From Bdellovibrionales bacterium RIFCSPHIGHO2_01_FULL_40_29 (lineage in GTDB: Bacteria; Bdellovibrionota; Bdellovibrionia; Bdellovibrionales; Bdellovibrionaceae): a stretch of 64,000 nt of DNA. The translations under genes and the position numbers were made by a program. This document shows, in pieces, positions 52,830-62,635 of the stretch (within the stretch, counting starts at the first letter, position 1; the number at the start of each line of letters is the position of its first letter). The notes below the pieces were generated by a model. It saw only the letters and a list, made by a program, of their open reading frames with translations, had not been told where the DNA came from and made no database searches. The stretch is taken from the NCBI GenBank assembly GCA_001771815.1, contig MEPU01000004.1, positions 744,001-808,000 of the forward strand, written 5' to 3'.

Positions 52830-54450
52830 ATGGCCCCGCAGTCACAGTTGGTTCGTTTGTAAAGTTATCATGTGGTGGTGGCGTCGAAGTTGTCCACTCC
52901 AACGTTTTTCCGCCCCATGGATTATCCGGAGCTTTTTCACCCTTGGTTATTGCACGAATCATCGCAATCAAACCAATAACAAAACCCGTTGCAATCAACC
53001 AAGACCCAATTGTTGAAATCCGATTCAACTGCTCATACTCAGGAATATAGTCAAAATAACGACGAGGCATCCCTTTCGCTCCCAAGATAAACTGTGGGAA
53101 AAATGTTACGTTGAATCCGATAAATATAAATACCCATGACCAAATCGCCATTGTCATATTGTACATTTTTCCGAACATTTTGGGGAACCAGTAGTAAAAC
53201 CCACCCATAATAGACATCAATGTTCCACCCACCATCACATAGTGAAAGTGTGCCACAACAAAATAAGTATCATGAAAATGAACGTCCACAGGAACAACAG
53301 CTAACATAATCCCCGTCACACCACCGATAGCAAACAAAAATAAGAAACCCAAAGCGTATAACATGGGTGCTGTGAATTCGATAGATCCACGATACATCGT
53401 CGCCAACCAATTAAACATCTTAATTGCTGTCGGCACACCCACCAACATTGTTAAAAATGAAAACACGATTCCCGCAACTTCAGATTGACCTGATACAAAT
53501 AAGTGATGACCCCAAACAAAGAATGAAACAGCAGCAATACCCAATGACGAGTATGCAATGGCCGTATAACCAAAAATTGTTTTCTTCGTGAAGGTTGTCA
53601 TCAACTCAGAAATCACACCCATCGCAGGCAGAATCATAATGTAAACTGCTGGATGCGAATAGAACCAGAAAAAATGTTGAAACAAAACGGGGTCGCCACC
53701 TAGTTTTGGATCAAAAATACCAATTCCAAAAACTCGCTCCATCGCCAATAACAATAATGTGATGGCCAGAATCGGAGTCGCTAACACTTGAATGATTGCT
53801 GTTGAATAAAGAGCCCAGACAAAAAGCGGAATACGGTACATTGTCATTCCAGGGCATCGCAACTTATGAACGGTCACGATAAAATTTAACCCCGTCAGAA
53901 TCGAACTCATACCCATAATGAAAACAGCCAAGACCATCAATACAACTGAAGCGCCTGTGCGAATCGAATACGGAGTATAAAATGTCCAGCCGGTATCTAC
54001 TTTATTTAAAAATAAAGTGGCGAATGCCATAATGGCGCCCGCCATTAAACAATACCATGACAGCAAATTTAACCGAGGAAAAGCCACGTCTTTTGCACCA
54101 ATTTGTAAAGGTAAAAAGAAGTTTCCAAGAATGGCCGGAATCCCCGGAACGATGACCATAAAAACCATAATGGCTCCATGATATGTCATAATTCGATTAT
54201 AAAGATCGGCGGGATTTGCATCTCCTTTAATAACATTTGGAAGGCTCGATAAAAAGCTGATCCCCTCTTGCGCGTTACTCGAAAACAATTCAAGCCGCAG
54301 CAAAAGAGCCATGATTCCACCAATAAGGAAAAAGAACATGACCGACACAAAATACATAATACCAATTCGCTTATGGTCTAAAGTAGTTAACCACGACCAC
54401 AATCCGGAAGACTCATTCAAATAATTTTTTCCAGCTACTGCATGACTCAT
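52816..54450 (-). CDS. ctaD: Cytochrome c oxidase subunit I (caa3 type)
   Basis: Catalytic heme-copper subunit of 544 aa. Heme a ligand His in MTYHGAIMVF; the CuB/heme a3 centre in FWFYSHPAVYIMILPAMG (His-x-x-x-Tyr crosslink pair region), WGHHLFVSG, and HDTYFVVAHFHYVMVGG with both heme ligands. Consistent with an A-type proton-pumping oxidase. Fourth in the operon. Confidence 0.97.
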   Translation of the reverse strand: MSHAVAGKNYLNESSGLWSWLTTLDHKRIGIMYFVSVMFFFLIGGIMALLLRLELFSSNAQEGISFLSSLPNVIKGDANPADLYNRIMTYHGAIMVFMVIVPGIPAILGNFFLPLQIGAKDVAFPRLNLLSWYCLMAGAIMAFATLFLNKVDTGWTFYTPYSIRTGASVVLMVLAVFIMGMSSILTGLNFIVTVHKLRCPGMTMYRIPLFVWALYSTAIIQVLATPILAITLLLLAMERVFGIGIFDPKLGGDPVLFQHFFWFYSHPAVYIMILPAMGVISELMTTFTKKTIFGYTAIAYSSLGIAAVSFFVWGHHLFVSGQSEVAGIVFSFLTMLVGVPTAIKMFNWLATMYRGSIEFTAPMLYALGFLFLFAIGGVTGIMLAVVPVDVHFHDTYFVVAHFHYVMVGGTLMSIMGGFYYWFPKMFGKMYNMTMAIWSWVFIFIGFNVTFFPQFILGAKGMPRRYFDYIPEYEQLNRISTIGSWLIATGFVIGLIAMIRAITKGEKAPDNPWGGKTLEWTTSTPPPHDNFTNEPTVTAGPYEYK

Positions 54451-54460
54451 TTTCTACCTC

Positions 54461-55426
54461 TTACTTTAAACCTTTAATGTACTCAATTAATGCACTCAAC
54501 TCAGATTCAGACAGCTGACCTTGATACGACGGCATTGGTGACGGTTTTGGAAAACCTTTCACAATTTTAGCCTGTGGTTCTAAAATAGATTGGCGCACAT
54601 AGTTTTCATCAAACTTAGAAACAGATCCATCACCAAATACTCCCTCAGTTCCAAATTTCTTAAACAAAGAGGGGCCAACCTTAACTGCTGCATTATCAAC
54701 ATTGTGGCATGAAGCACAGGCGCGAGTTTGAAAGTACTTTGCTCCACGTTGAGCTAATGGCAACAATCCAATTTCAGATTCATCCACTAACCATTTATCA
54801 AACTCTTCTTGAGTGACAACTTTAACCCGAGCAACCATTCCGGAGTGATTTGTGCCGCAGAATTCAGTACAAAAAGCATAGAATTCTCCCATTTTTTCTG
54901 CCCGGAACCAAAGAGTTGTGTAACGACCTGGAACCGCATCTTGCTTAATACGAAAGCTTGGAACATAGAATGAGTGAATAACATCTTCAGATGCTAGGAT
55001 AATTTTAATATCTTTATTCACTGGAACAACAAGGTCTGTTGATTTAACACCATTCTTGTATTCAACAGTCCAAGCCCACTGTTTTCCAGTGACATGAATT
55101 TCAAGAGCATTCTCAGGCATCGCCCGCATGTCATGATAGATAGTCCAACCCCATGCAAACACAACCAAGAAAATAATAAGCGGAATAACAGACCACAAAA
55201 TTTCTAAACGTGTATCATGCGTGATATACGGAGTTTTGTCTGATTGAGATTTTCTTTTGTACTTTATGGCAAAATAAATCATTCCACCAATTAAAATCGC
55301 GCAAGAAATAAAACTGACAACAAGTAAAAATCCATAAAGATTATCTACTTCTTTAGCAATTTGAGTCCCTTGCTCCGGCATAAAAGCTCCAGCCAACGCT
55401 TGATTCAAAAACATCCACAAGGCCAT
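54461..55426 (-). CDS. ctaC: Cytochrome c oxidase subunit II with fused cytochrome c
   Basis: Two membrane helices (LLVVSFISCAILIGGMIY; SVIPLIIFLVVFAWGW), CuA cupredoxin domain with GKQWAWTVEY, SFRIKQDAVPG and CTEFCGTNHSGM (CuA Cys/His/Met), then a C-terminal heme c domain with CASCH near residue 243 and a later axial Met in SPMPSYQG. The CuA-plus-heme arrangement defines a caa3-type oxidase fed by cytochrome c. Confidence 0.96.
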   Translation of the reverse strand: MALWMFLNQALAGAFMPEQGTQIAKEVDNLYGFLLVVSFISCAILIGGMIYFAIKYKRKSQSDKTPYITHDTRLEILWSVIPLIIFLVVFAWGWTIYHDMRAMPENALEIHVTGKQWAWTVEYKNGVKSTDLVVPVNKDIKIILASEDVIHSFYVPSFRIKQDAVPGRYTTLWFRAEKMGEFYAFCTEFCGTNHSGMVARVKVVTQEEFDKWLVDESEIGLLPLAQRGAKYFQTRACASCHNVDNAAVKVGPSLFKKFGTEGVFGDGSVSKFDENYVRQSILEPQAKIVKGFPKPSPMPSYQGQLSESELSALIEYIKGLK

Positions 55427-56275
55427 TTAACTATTCTCCCTCTTCGCTCGTATTAATACAGGTAGCAGCCACAACGCTAAAAATAGTGCTGTTAACGCTG
55501 CTCCAACTTGCATGACACGAAAAACTTGTAATCCATACTTTGATTGATGAACATCGTACTTAAAACAAAACAACATGACTGAATCCACTATATTTCCAAC
55601 TTTACCATGAGAGGCCTCATTCAAGGCTAATTTTACATCCCGTGGCTCAAACTGAATTCCATGCAAATAACGAGAAATAGTTCCATCGGGTGATATGATA
55701 ATCGCCGCTGAAGCATGAGACCATTCACTCACTTTTTCATTCCAACGAAACTGAAATCCGACCTGATCTGTGATGGCTTTAACGACGGCCTCTTCAGCCG
55801 TTGTAAAATGCCAACCCTTTTCAGATTCTGGTCGGTTGTAAACTTTTAAATAGCTGGCTTTCTTTTTCACAGCGACATCCGCAGTCTCACGAGAATCAAA
55901 ACTGAGAGCGACGATCTCAAACTCATTCCCCGGAGTCCAATCCACCATTTTTAAGGTGTCTGTCAAACCATTGAGATGAAAGTTACAAAGACCCGGACAA
56001 TTAAAATAAACAAGACTCAGAATGACTGGCTTTGGAGATTTAAAAAAAGTTCCAAGTGCAACCAATTGGCCACTTTCATCACGAACCATCAAATTAAGAT
56101 CAATCTTTTGACCCATTTTTTCAGTGATTCCAACACCCTGAAGTTCTTCAGGAACTTCCGCTGATGATTTTGATGGAGGTAATGCTGTATAAGTGTCTTT
56201 CATACCAGTCGCTGCGTTGGACTGAGCCCAACTCATCGACGACACCAAAATACAGCTGATAAAAATTAACTTCAC
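55427..56275 (-). CDS. SCO1/SenC family copper chaperone
   Basis: 282 aa exported protein needed for CuA assembly. The thioredoxin-like fold has the copper-binding FNCPGLCNFH motif (C-x3-C) and a later His in YLHGIQ; a signal peptide (MKLIFISCILVSSMSWAQS) and a C-terminal membrane helix (AALTALFLALWLLPVLI) give periplasmic orientation. Starts the SCO-ctaC-ctaD block; 9 nt after the cytochrome c gene. Confidence 0.9.
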   Translation of the reverse strand: MKLIFISCILVSSMSWAQSNAATGMKDTYTALPPSKSSAEVPEELQGVGITEKMGQKIDLNLMVRDESGQLVALGTFFKSPKPVILSLVYFNCPGLCNFHLNGLTDTLKMVDWTPGNEFEIVALSFDSRETADVAVKKKASYLKVYNRPESEKGWHFTTAEEAVVKAITDQVGFQFRWNEKVSEWSHASAAIIISPDGTISRYLHGIQFEPRDVKLALNEASHGKVGNIVDSVMLFCFKYDVHQSKYGLQVFRVMQVGAALTALFLALWLLPVLIRAKRENS

Positions 56276-56284
56276 TTCAATCCT

Positions 56285-56797
56285 TTAATCAGCAGTGGCC
56301 GCAAAATTGACGATATCTTCAGATTTGTCTTGAGATTTATTTTTGGTGATTGTTTCAATCCAGCTTAAAACAGCCCAGCGCTCATAGGGTTTTAATATGG
56401 CTTTGAACGAAACCATTTGTGTGCCGGCAATACCGTTTTGCAAAACTTTGTAATGGGCTATTAAACCATTTCCTTGAGTCCATTTACCTTCAACGAGATT
56501 TCGCGATGTTGGAATACCGCCCACAAGATCACCCGCAGCACCATGGCAAGCGGCACAGTTTTGCTTATAAAGCCGTTCACCGGCTAAAGCCACTTCAGGA
56601 CTATCAGCCCATGGCTCTTTAACAGATGCCAATTCAAATTTGGGAGCTCCCGGAGCTGCGGGGGCAACTATTTTCTCGTCAAGAGTGACGCCCTTATTCA
56701 AAAATACGATATAAAATAAAAATGCGAATACAAAAGCGAGCGAACCGAGCAAGGCGATCAAGCCACCTTGATTATGATGATCATGATTACTAGACAT
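56285..56797 (-). CDS. Membrane-anchored monoheme cytochrome c
   Basis: 170 aa from the ATG at 56797, which has AGGAG upstream. N-terminal anchor helix (LIALLGSLAFVFAFLFYIVFL), a Pro/Ala linker and a class I cytochrome c domain with CAACHG and a distal Met (GTQMVSFK). It heads the oxidase operon, so it is likely the electron donor to the CuA centre. It is also like the monoheme subunit of alternative complex III, but none of the other subunits is here. Confidence 0.9.
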   Translation of the reverse strand: MSSNHDHHNQGGLIALLGSLAFVFAFLFYIVFLNKGVTLDEKIVAPAAPGAPKFELASVKEPWADSPEVALAGERLYKQNCAACHGAAGDLVGGIPTSRNLVEGKWTQGNGLIAHYKVLQNGIAGTQMVSFKAILKPYERWAVLSWIETITKNKSQDKSEDIVNFAATAD

Positions 56798-57001
56798 GAG
56801 CGAAAACTCCTGAGTGATTGTAAAACAAATTGTTACTATAAGCCTTAACTTATAGTGCATTTAGGGCGACTGATCAATGCTAAGCTATCAATTTTCTTGA
56901 AGTTTTTCTGCTTATATACTACGCATAAAATCAACCAGTAGAGCTAGCCCTCATTCTGAACTCGACTCGTCTATTTTCAAAAAATCAGCAACACTAAATA
57001 A

Positions 57002-57679
57002 GTGTTTAGATGGATTCATTGCCAACGTATTTTACTTCCAACCTTTCTGGTCGGCGCGCTTCTTTTTCTTGGTGGCTGCAACAAAGGATTCACACTCAAA
57101 ATTGAGGATCAGGATATCTTTGCTTTTGGCGCTCAAGACTCGTGCAACTTTATTACGGCAACTGTTCTTTCGAACACCCTTCGTGTTTCTTGGAAATCGG
57201 ACACCCCCGTAAACCTTGTCATCACCCCTTCGGTACCCGAAGAATTCGACACCGAAATTCTCAGCGCGGCCGACAAATGGAATTCCACACTTGGAAAAAA
57301 TCTGATCCATATCACTCGAGATAATAGTTTCAGCGCTCCACCAGCATCAGACCGAGTCAACGCCATTTACTGGTCCACGGAATGGGATTCCGATCAAGCC
57401 TCCCAACAGGCCCGCACAGCCATCCGCTGGGATGTCAGCAAATTACTGGATACCGATATTCGAGTTAATGCCAAGAATTTTATTTATTACAAAAATGGCG
57501 ACACAAATAAGGCCGGAAAAATTCACCTTGAAAGCTTACTCGTCCACGAACTGGGACATGCCCTGGGCCTGTCTCACATCGCGGATCTTGCAAGCGTTAT
57601 GCAAACCCACCTCAAATCTGAAACCTCTCGAAATCAACCCGGAGCCGTCGATTCGGATTCCTTGAAATGCGAGTACTGA
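57002..57679 (+). CDS. Matrixin-like zinc metalloprotease lipoprotein
   Basis: 225 aa predicted lipoprotein (lipobox FLGGC). The HELGHALGLSH sequence is a complete metzincin HExxHxxGxxH zinc site, followed by SVM as the Met-turn, about 10 residues later; this places it in the matrixin-like M10/M12 group. The preceding region has no propeptide cysteine switch that I can see. GTG start; the next gene overlaps by 1 nt (TGATG). Probably digests prey or envelope proteins. Confidence 0.85.
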   Translation: MFRWIHCQRILLPTFLVGALLFLGGCNKGFTLKIEDQDIFAFGAQDSCNFITATVLSNTLRVSWKSDTPVNLVITPSVPEEFDTEILSAADKWNSTLGKNLIHITRDNSFSAPPASDRVNAIYWSTEWDSDQASQQARTAIRWDVSKLLDTDIRVNAKNFIYYKNGDTNKAGKIHLESLLVHELGHALGLSHIADLASVMQTHLKSETSRNQPGAVDSDSLKCEY

Positions 57680-58251
57680 TGAAAAAGTTTCTCTTCTTAT
57701 TTGTTGTTCTCGACTTTGTATTTGTCGCGCTCATTATTAAATGGACGACAACCCCAGGTCGCATGATTGCTTCAACAGAACAATCCTTCTACTCAGATCT
57801 AACCGATGGTCAAAAAAACAAATGGGATCTCATCGAAACCTTTCAATTTGATTCCAATAGTAATCATTTGGAATTCAGCACAAACAAACTTCAGATGATC
57901 TGCGAAACCTCAAGTCTTATTGAATTGCAGTATGCCGCACAGAATGTGGCTTTTGCCGGCCAAAGACCAACCATTACACATATTTTTTCTTGCGAAAACA
58001 TTCGTAAGAATCAAGATCAATCGATACTTTTAACCTTAACTTCTGATTTTACAAAAATTCATAAAACAAAAAAAATAACCTACCCAGATAGCCAATTGGT
58101 GGGATCACAACTCTATGCCGATGAAGAGTTTCCAACACATTGGAAACTGGCTGAAGTGCGCGTGAAAGGCCCTAATACTTTCACAATCAATGAGTTCGAG
58201 ATTGAAAAAGTTCATGGCCACGCTCTTGAGTTTTCTATTTCTGTAAAATAA
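57679..58251 (+). CDS. Membrane-anchored protein, unknown
   Basis: 190 aa with an N-terminal hydrophobic anchor (FLFLFVVLDFVFVALIIKW) and a beta-rich periplasmic part with two cysteines (MICETS, FSCENI). Its ATG overlaps the stop of the metalloprotease (TGATG), so it is translationally coupled and may be a partner or inhibitor; no family recognised. Stop overlaps the convergent neighbour by 17 nt. Confidence 0.62.
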   Translation: MKKFLFLFVVLDFVFVALIIKWTTTPGRMIASTEQSFYSDLTDGQKNKWDLIETFQFDSNSNHLEFSTNKLQMICETSSLIELQYAAQNVAFAGQRPTITHIFSCENIRKNQDQSILLTLTSDFTKIHKTKKITYPDSQLVGSQLYADEEFPTHWKLAEVRVKGPNTFTINEFEIEKVHGHALEFSISVK

Positions 58252-58822
58252 TCTGATCCGTCACCTCAGAACCACTGCTTTTAGGATCTGACACAAGCTC
58301 CTGTGAATCCTTTTTTTTCATACCCAAGGCTTTTGCTTCAGAGCCGGATTCATTGTTTTGCTTACTATACTGTTTTTTAACTTTATGGCTCAGTCTTTTC
58401 AAACGACCATCCAATGTCATTTGCTTCTGAATACCCTCCACATTTGTCGTGTCCATACGTTTATAAACACGACCCATTGTTGAGCCTTTTTCCGGAAATT
58501 TGGTTTGAAAATCTAAACTCAGCTGATTGTAATGCTGAATCAAGCGCATCAACTCAGTGTGTTCCTTTTTTAACTGCTCAATTTTCTCAGACTGCTCTTT
58601 TCCTTTAAGATTCTCTTTTTGCATAATAAGGTTCTCGACAAGCTTTTGCTGGTTTTCAACCTTACCCTTTACAGTAATCAACTGAGTCTGAACCTGCATC
58701 CATTCTTCAGACTGCTTTCCTGAATATGAAATATTTTTGTCTTTTTCAGTTTCAGAATCTTGAGCCCACAACAGAGGAGATACAAAAAAAACAGTCACCG
58801 CTAAAAAATTACTCCAACGCAT
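58235..58822 (-). CDS. Exported coiled-coil protein, unknown
   Basis: 195 aa with a signal peptide (MRWSNFLAVTVFFVSPLLWAQ) and a long Gln/Lys/Glu-rich helical region (about 40-115) with heptad spacing of Leu/Ile/Val, then a Lys/Ser-rich tail. No known domain. It overlaps the zinc-ribbon gene by 14 nt, in the secA operon. Confidence 0.62.
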   Translation of the reverse strand: MRWSNFLAVTVFFVSPLLWAQDSETEKDKNISYSGKQSEEWMQVQTQLITVKGKVENQQKLVENLIMQKENLKGKEQSEKIEQLKKEHTELMRLIQHYNQLSLDFQTKFPEKGSTMGRVYKRMDTTNVEGIQKQMTLDGRLKRLSHKVKKQYSKQNNESGSEAKALGMKKKDSQELVSDPKSSGSEVTDQIILQK

Positions 58823-59390
58823 ATTGAGTCCATTTCGTTTCTAAACCCAGAAAGTGAATTCGCTTAGCCAATACATAGGCTTGAACAGGATTCAATTTTT
58901 CAATTCGTATAAGACCGTTTCGAATTTCTTTCATTTTTTCAGCGACATCCCAACCAAATCGACTATCTTGCAGCGCCTCTTTAAAGATTTGAATATCATC
59001 TTTTGAATCCAATCCATAAACTTCTAAATCATAATTAAGAGCTGAAATTTGAACTTCCGAATTGCCAAAATCTGCAATATCTTGAGCCACAGTTGTAAAC
59101 TCTGAAACAACTTCTTCTTCTGGCCTTTGAGTCAATTCAAACGCTTCAGTTGCCATCTCAAATGAATACTCCGCCGTTGGCAACTCAGGCTCCTCATATC
59201 CACTTAAGGCATCTGCCTCAACTGAATCTAAAGACTCAGATTCCGAGGTGTATGCCTGTGGAACTTCACCGTACTCGGGAATTCCTTCAAAATTAATAAA
59301 ATAAACTGCCTGACATTTTGGGCACGTAAATAGCGCCCCATAATTTCTTTCCAAAACGTCAACTTCGTTATGGCAGCTGGGGCAATCCAA
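58809..59390 (-). CDS. Zinc-ribbon protein, unknown
   Basis: 193 aa. The N-terminus has CPSC and CPKC 20 residues apart, a zinc ribbon, followed by a long acidic Glu/Asp/Ser region (about 40-110) and a small helical C-terminus (DSKDDIQIFKEALQDSRFGWDVAEKMKEIRNG). The helical part recalls a short repeat domain but I cannot assign it. It follows secA by 2 nt; a role in export or ribosomal targeting is speculative. Confidence 0.62.
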   Translation of the reverse strand: MDCPSCHNEVDVLERNYGALFTCPKCQAVYFINFEGIPEYGEVPQAYTSESESLDSVEADALSGYEEPELPTAEYSFEMATEAFELTQRPEEEVVSEFTTVAQDIADFGNSEVQISALNYDLEVYGLDSKDDIQIFKEALQDSRFGWDVAEKMKEIRNGLIRIEKLNPVQAYVLAKRIHFLGLETKWTQYALE

Positions 59391-59392
59391 AT

Positions 59393-62068
59393 TTACCGAC
59401 CCTTTTGACGACGACGCTCAGCTCGATTCAGCACACGCTCAGATTCAGCTCGCGACGGTCCCGATACAATTCGACGCTTTTGAGGTCTTGCTTCTTGAAC
59501 TCCCACTTCCGATGCGCCATTCGAAGTGACGCTAAAATCACTCGTTGGCTCACCCGGCGATGAGTAGTTGAGTTCTCCTAAGTCAGGTTCTTGAGGTTTC
59601 ATTTTTTCAATGGACTCTTCCATACCATCCGCAACCAACTGAACTCGCATCATCTTTTCAATCGTATCTGTCTTTAATATATTATTCAGATACTCAAAAG
59701 CCTTGAAGGCTTCCTTTTTATATTCGATCAAGGGATCTTTCTGACCATAAGCACGCAGATTAATACCTTCTTTAACCTTATCAATTGTGTACAGGTGCTC
59801 TTTCCAACGCTGATCAATTGAATTAAGCATGACCATTTTAGAAATTTGTTCAAAGTAAGGCCCCATCGATTGCTTTTGATGATCAAATATTTTTCTAACT
59901 CGCTCTTGAATCTCTGTTTGAATTTTTTCAGCCGTTAACGAAGTGTTTAGTTCTAATTTAAATCCAAATAAACTCATCAAAGCATTATTTAGCCCCTCGA
60001 AGTTCCATTCTTCTTTTTTAAGATCCACCGGCATATGTGTATCTAAAATAACCGACAAAACATCACCCAACATATCTAACAAAGATCGTTCGATATCAGC
60101 ACCCTCAAGGATTTGACGGCGCATTTTATATATCGCGTTTCGCTGCTGATTCATCACATCGTCATAATCCAATAGATGCTTACGGATATCAAAGTGATGC
60201 CCCTCAACTTTGCGCTGAGCGCCCTCGATCGCATTGGTAACCATTTTATGAGTTATTGGCTCATCTTCTGGAATATTCAGCATTCCCATAATTTTTTGAA
60301 TGCGCTCGCCATTAAAAATTCGCATTAAATTATCTTCAAGTGATAAATAAAATCGAGATTCACCCGGATCTCCCTGACGACCCGCACGACCACGCAATTG
60401 ATTGTCAATACGACGTGATTCATGGCGCTCGGTACCCACGATATATAGTCCGCCAGCAGCAACCACTTCTTTTTTTTCTTCTTCACATTGTTTTTTAAAT
60501 CGCAACGCCGCATCGGTAAACTCAGGCCCTTCTTCAGTACCCACAGCTTTCTTGGCCATCACTTCAGCATTTCCACCCAACATAATATCCGTACCACGAC
60601 CTGCCATATTTGTTGCGATGGTGACAGCGCCTTTGCGACCAGCCAAAGCAATAATTTCAGCTTCGCGCTCGTGATGTTTCGCATTTAAAACATCATGTCG
60701 AACACCTTCTTTTTTTAACCAGGCCGAAAGTGTTTCTGATTTTTCAATAGAGGCCGTTCCCACTAACACGGGCTGACCTTTTAAATTACGCTCTCGGATA
60801 TCTGACGTAATAGCTTTGTATTTAGCTTGCTCCGTTTTATAAACAATATCTTCCACATCACGTCGCTGTATTGGTTTATTTGTTGGAATGACATAAACAT
60901 CCAAATTATAAATCTTTTTAAACTCGACAGCCTCTGTATAAGCCGTTCCAGTCATTCCCGAGAGTTTATTATACATCCGGAATAAATTCTGAAATGTGAT
61001 CGTCGCTAATGTTTGATTTTCATTTTTAACTTCAACGCCTTCTTTGGCTTCAATCGCTTGGTGAAGTCCATCACTCCAACGTCGCCCTGGCATCAATCGA
61101 CCAGTAAATTCATCGACGATGACAATCTCGCCGTCCTTAATCATATATTCAACATCCAATCGATACAGATGATGAGCTCGTAGCGCTTGATTCACATGAT
61201 GAAGCAGTTCAATGTTTGCGGGATCATAAAGATTGTCTAATTTAAGAAGTTTTTCCACCTCTAGATTACCCTCGTCAGTCAATGTTGCTGATTTGGATTT
61301 TTCTTCCATTGTGAAGTGAATTTCTTTTTTCAGAAATGGGATGATTTTATCAATCACATAATATTTTTCAGTAGACGCTTCAGCAGGACCTGAAATAATT
61401 AGCGGAGTTCGCGCTTCATCAATTAAAATGGAATCGCACTCATCCACGATGGCAAAATTTGGTGTTCGCTGAACATAATCTGACAGATCAAATTTCATAT
61501 TGTCGCGCAAGTAATCAAAACCCAATTCGTTGTTTGTCGCATATGTAATGTCTGCATTGTAAGCCTGACGTCGCTGCTCGTCGCTCAGCCCATGCACAAT
61601 TGTTCCTGTTGTCAGCCCTAACCAATTGTACAGAGTACCCATCCATTCACAATCACGAGTGACCAAGTAATCATTCACACTGACAACATGGGCGCCTTTT
61701 CCAGTCAACGCATTCAAGTAAGTTGGAAGTGTCGCAACTAAAGTTTTCCCTTCGCCGGTACGCATTTCTGTAATCGAGCCGCGATTTAAGACAATACCAC
61801 CAATCAGCTGAACATCATAATGTCGCATCCCTAAAACACGCTTTGAGGCCTCTCGACAAACAGCAAAAGCTTCTGGTAAAATCTGATCAACTGTTTCACC
61901 CTTCACAAATCGATTTTTAAATTCTATTGTTTTGGCTTTTAATTGCTCGTCCGAAAGACTCTGCATTGTTGGTTCAAGAGAATTAATTTGATCCACGATG
62001 GGCTGAATCTTTTTCATTTCTCGTTCGTGCTTTGTTCCAAATATTTTTGCGACTAATTTTTGTATCAT
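59393..62068 (-). CDS. secA: Preprotein translocase ATPase SecA
   Basis: Motor of the Sec pathway. [30 protein letters not shown] contains Walker [20 protein letters not shown] the DEAD-like site, then the preprotein-binding domain, [25 protein letters not shown], and the long helical scaffold. 891 aa. The usual C-terminal zinc motif (CxCxSGxxxxxCHG) is absent; the protein instead ends in an Arg-rich tail ([11 protein letters not shown]). Confidence 0.97.
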   Translation of the reverse strand: MIQKLVAKIFGTKHEREMKKIQPIVDQINSLEPTMQSLSDEQLKAKTIEFKNRFVKGETVDQILPEAFAVCREASKRVLGMRHYDVQLIGGIVLNRGSITEMRTGEGKTLVATLPTYLNALTGKGAHVVSVNDYLVTRDCEWMGTLYNWLGLTTGTIVHGLSDEQRRQAYNADITYATNNELGFDYLRDNMKFDLSDYVQRTPNFAIVDECDSILIDEARTPLIISGPAEASTEKYYVIDKIIPFLKKEIHFTMEEKSKSATLTDEGNLEVEKLLKLDNLYDPANIELLHHVNQALRAHHLYRLDVEYMIKDGEIVIVDEFTGRLMPGRRWSDGLHQAIEAKEGVEVKNENQTLATITFQNLFRMYNKLSGMTGTAYTEAVEFKKIYNLDVYVIPTNKPIQRRDVEDIVYKTEQAKYKAITSDIRERNLKGQPVLVGTASIEKSETLSAWLKKEGVRHDVLNAKHHEREAEIIALAGRKGAVTIATNMAGRGTDIMLGGNAEVMAKKAVGTEEGPEFTDAALRFKKQCEEEKKEVVAAGGLYIVGTERHESRRIDNQLRGRAGRQGDPGESRFYLSLEDNLMRIFNGERIQKIMGMLNIPEDEPITHKMVTNAIEGAQRKVEGHHFDIRKHLLDYDDVMNQQRNAIYKMRRQILEGADIERSLLDMLGDVLSVILDTHMPVDLKKEEWNFEGLNNALMSLFGFKLELNTSLTAEKIQTEIQERVRKIFDHQKQSMGPYFEQISKMVMLNSIDQRWKEHLYTIDKVKEGINLRAYGQKDPLIEYKKEAFKAFEYLNNILKTDTIEKMMRVQLVADGMEESIEKMKPQEPDLGELNYSSPGEPTSDFSVTSNGASEVGVQEARPQKRRIVSGPSRAESERVLNRAERRRQKGR

Positions 62069-62155
62069 AGGTACGTAGAATAGAGCTTGTCTTACTCGGG
62101 GGCAAGACCAGCCAAGTTAGTCGCCCTCGCTAAAGGTCCTGCTGAATGTGTAGGC

Positions 62156-62635
62156 TTATATTTTGCCCGCAACCTGGGTCTGACGAAAACCCTCATAAAT
62201 GCTAATCGCCACAGCTGTTGCCAAATTTAAACTTCGAACAGGGCCCGTTTGCGGAATTGTAACGGCCTGATCTTGATAGTTTAAGATAATTTCAGGTGGC
62301 AACCCCTTGGTCTCTTTCCCAAAAACCAACCAATCTCCTGGCTGATACTGTATATCATAATATGTTTTCTTAACTTTAGTCGTAAAATAAAATACCCGAG
62401 AAGGGTCTGAAACTGTCTTGAACCAATCCTCATAGGTTGGATAATAAAACCAAGTCAAATGCTGCCAGTAATCCAATCCAGCGCGCTTCAACTGAGTGTC
62501 ATTGATTTCAAAACTCATGGGTCCAATCAGATGCAACTCACAGTTTGTGCCAACACAAGTTCGACCAATATTACCTGTATTCTGTGGGATTTCAGGCTCG
62601 ACTAAAACAATTTTAAAAAGCGAAGATTTTTCCAT
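62156..62635 (-). CDS. trmL: tRNA (cytidine/uridine-34 2'-O-)-methyltransferase TrmL
   Basis: SPOUT-knot methyltransferase acting on the wobble base of tRNA-Leu. VEPEIPQNTGNIGRTCVGTN, FGKETKGLP, and the terminal IPQTGPVRSLNLATAVAIS trefoil-knot motif with N-A-T-A-V-A are typical. About 159 aa. Its ATG at 62635 overlaps the stop of the upstream gene (TGATG). Confidence 0.93.
   Translation of the reverse strand: MEKSSLFKIVLVEPEIPQNTGNIGRTCVGTNCELHLIGPMSFEINDTQLKRAGLDYWQHLTWFYYPTYEDWFKTVSDPSRVFYFTTKVKKTYYDIQYQPGDWLVFGKETKGLPPEIILNYQDQAVTIPQTGPVRSLNLATAVAISIYEGFRQTQVAGKI

Noticed and set aside
56285-56797. Alternative complex III subunit
   Set aside because: The monoheme cytochrome resembles ActE, but no other act gene is present; membrane cytochrome c feeding the oxidase is simpler.
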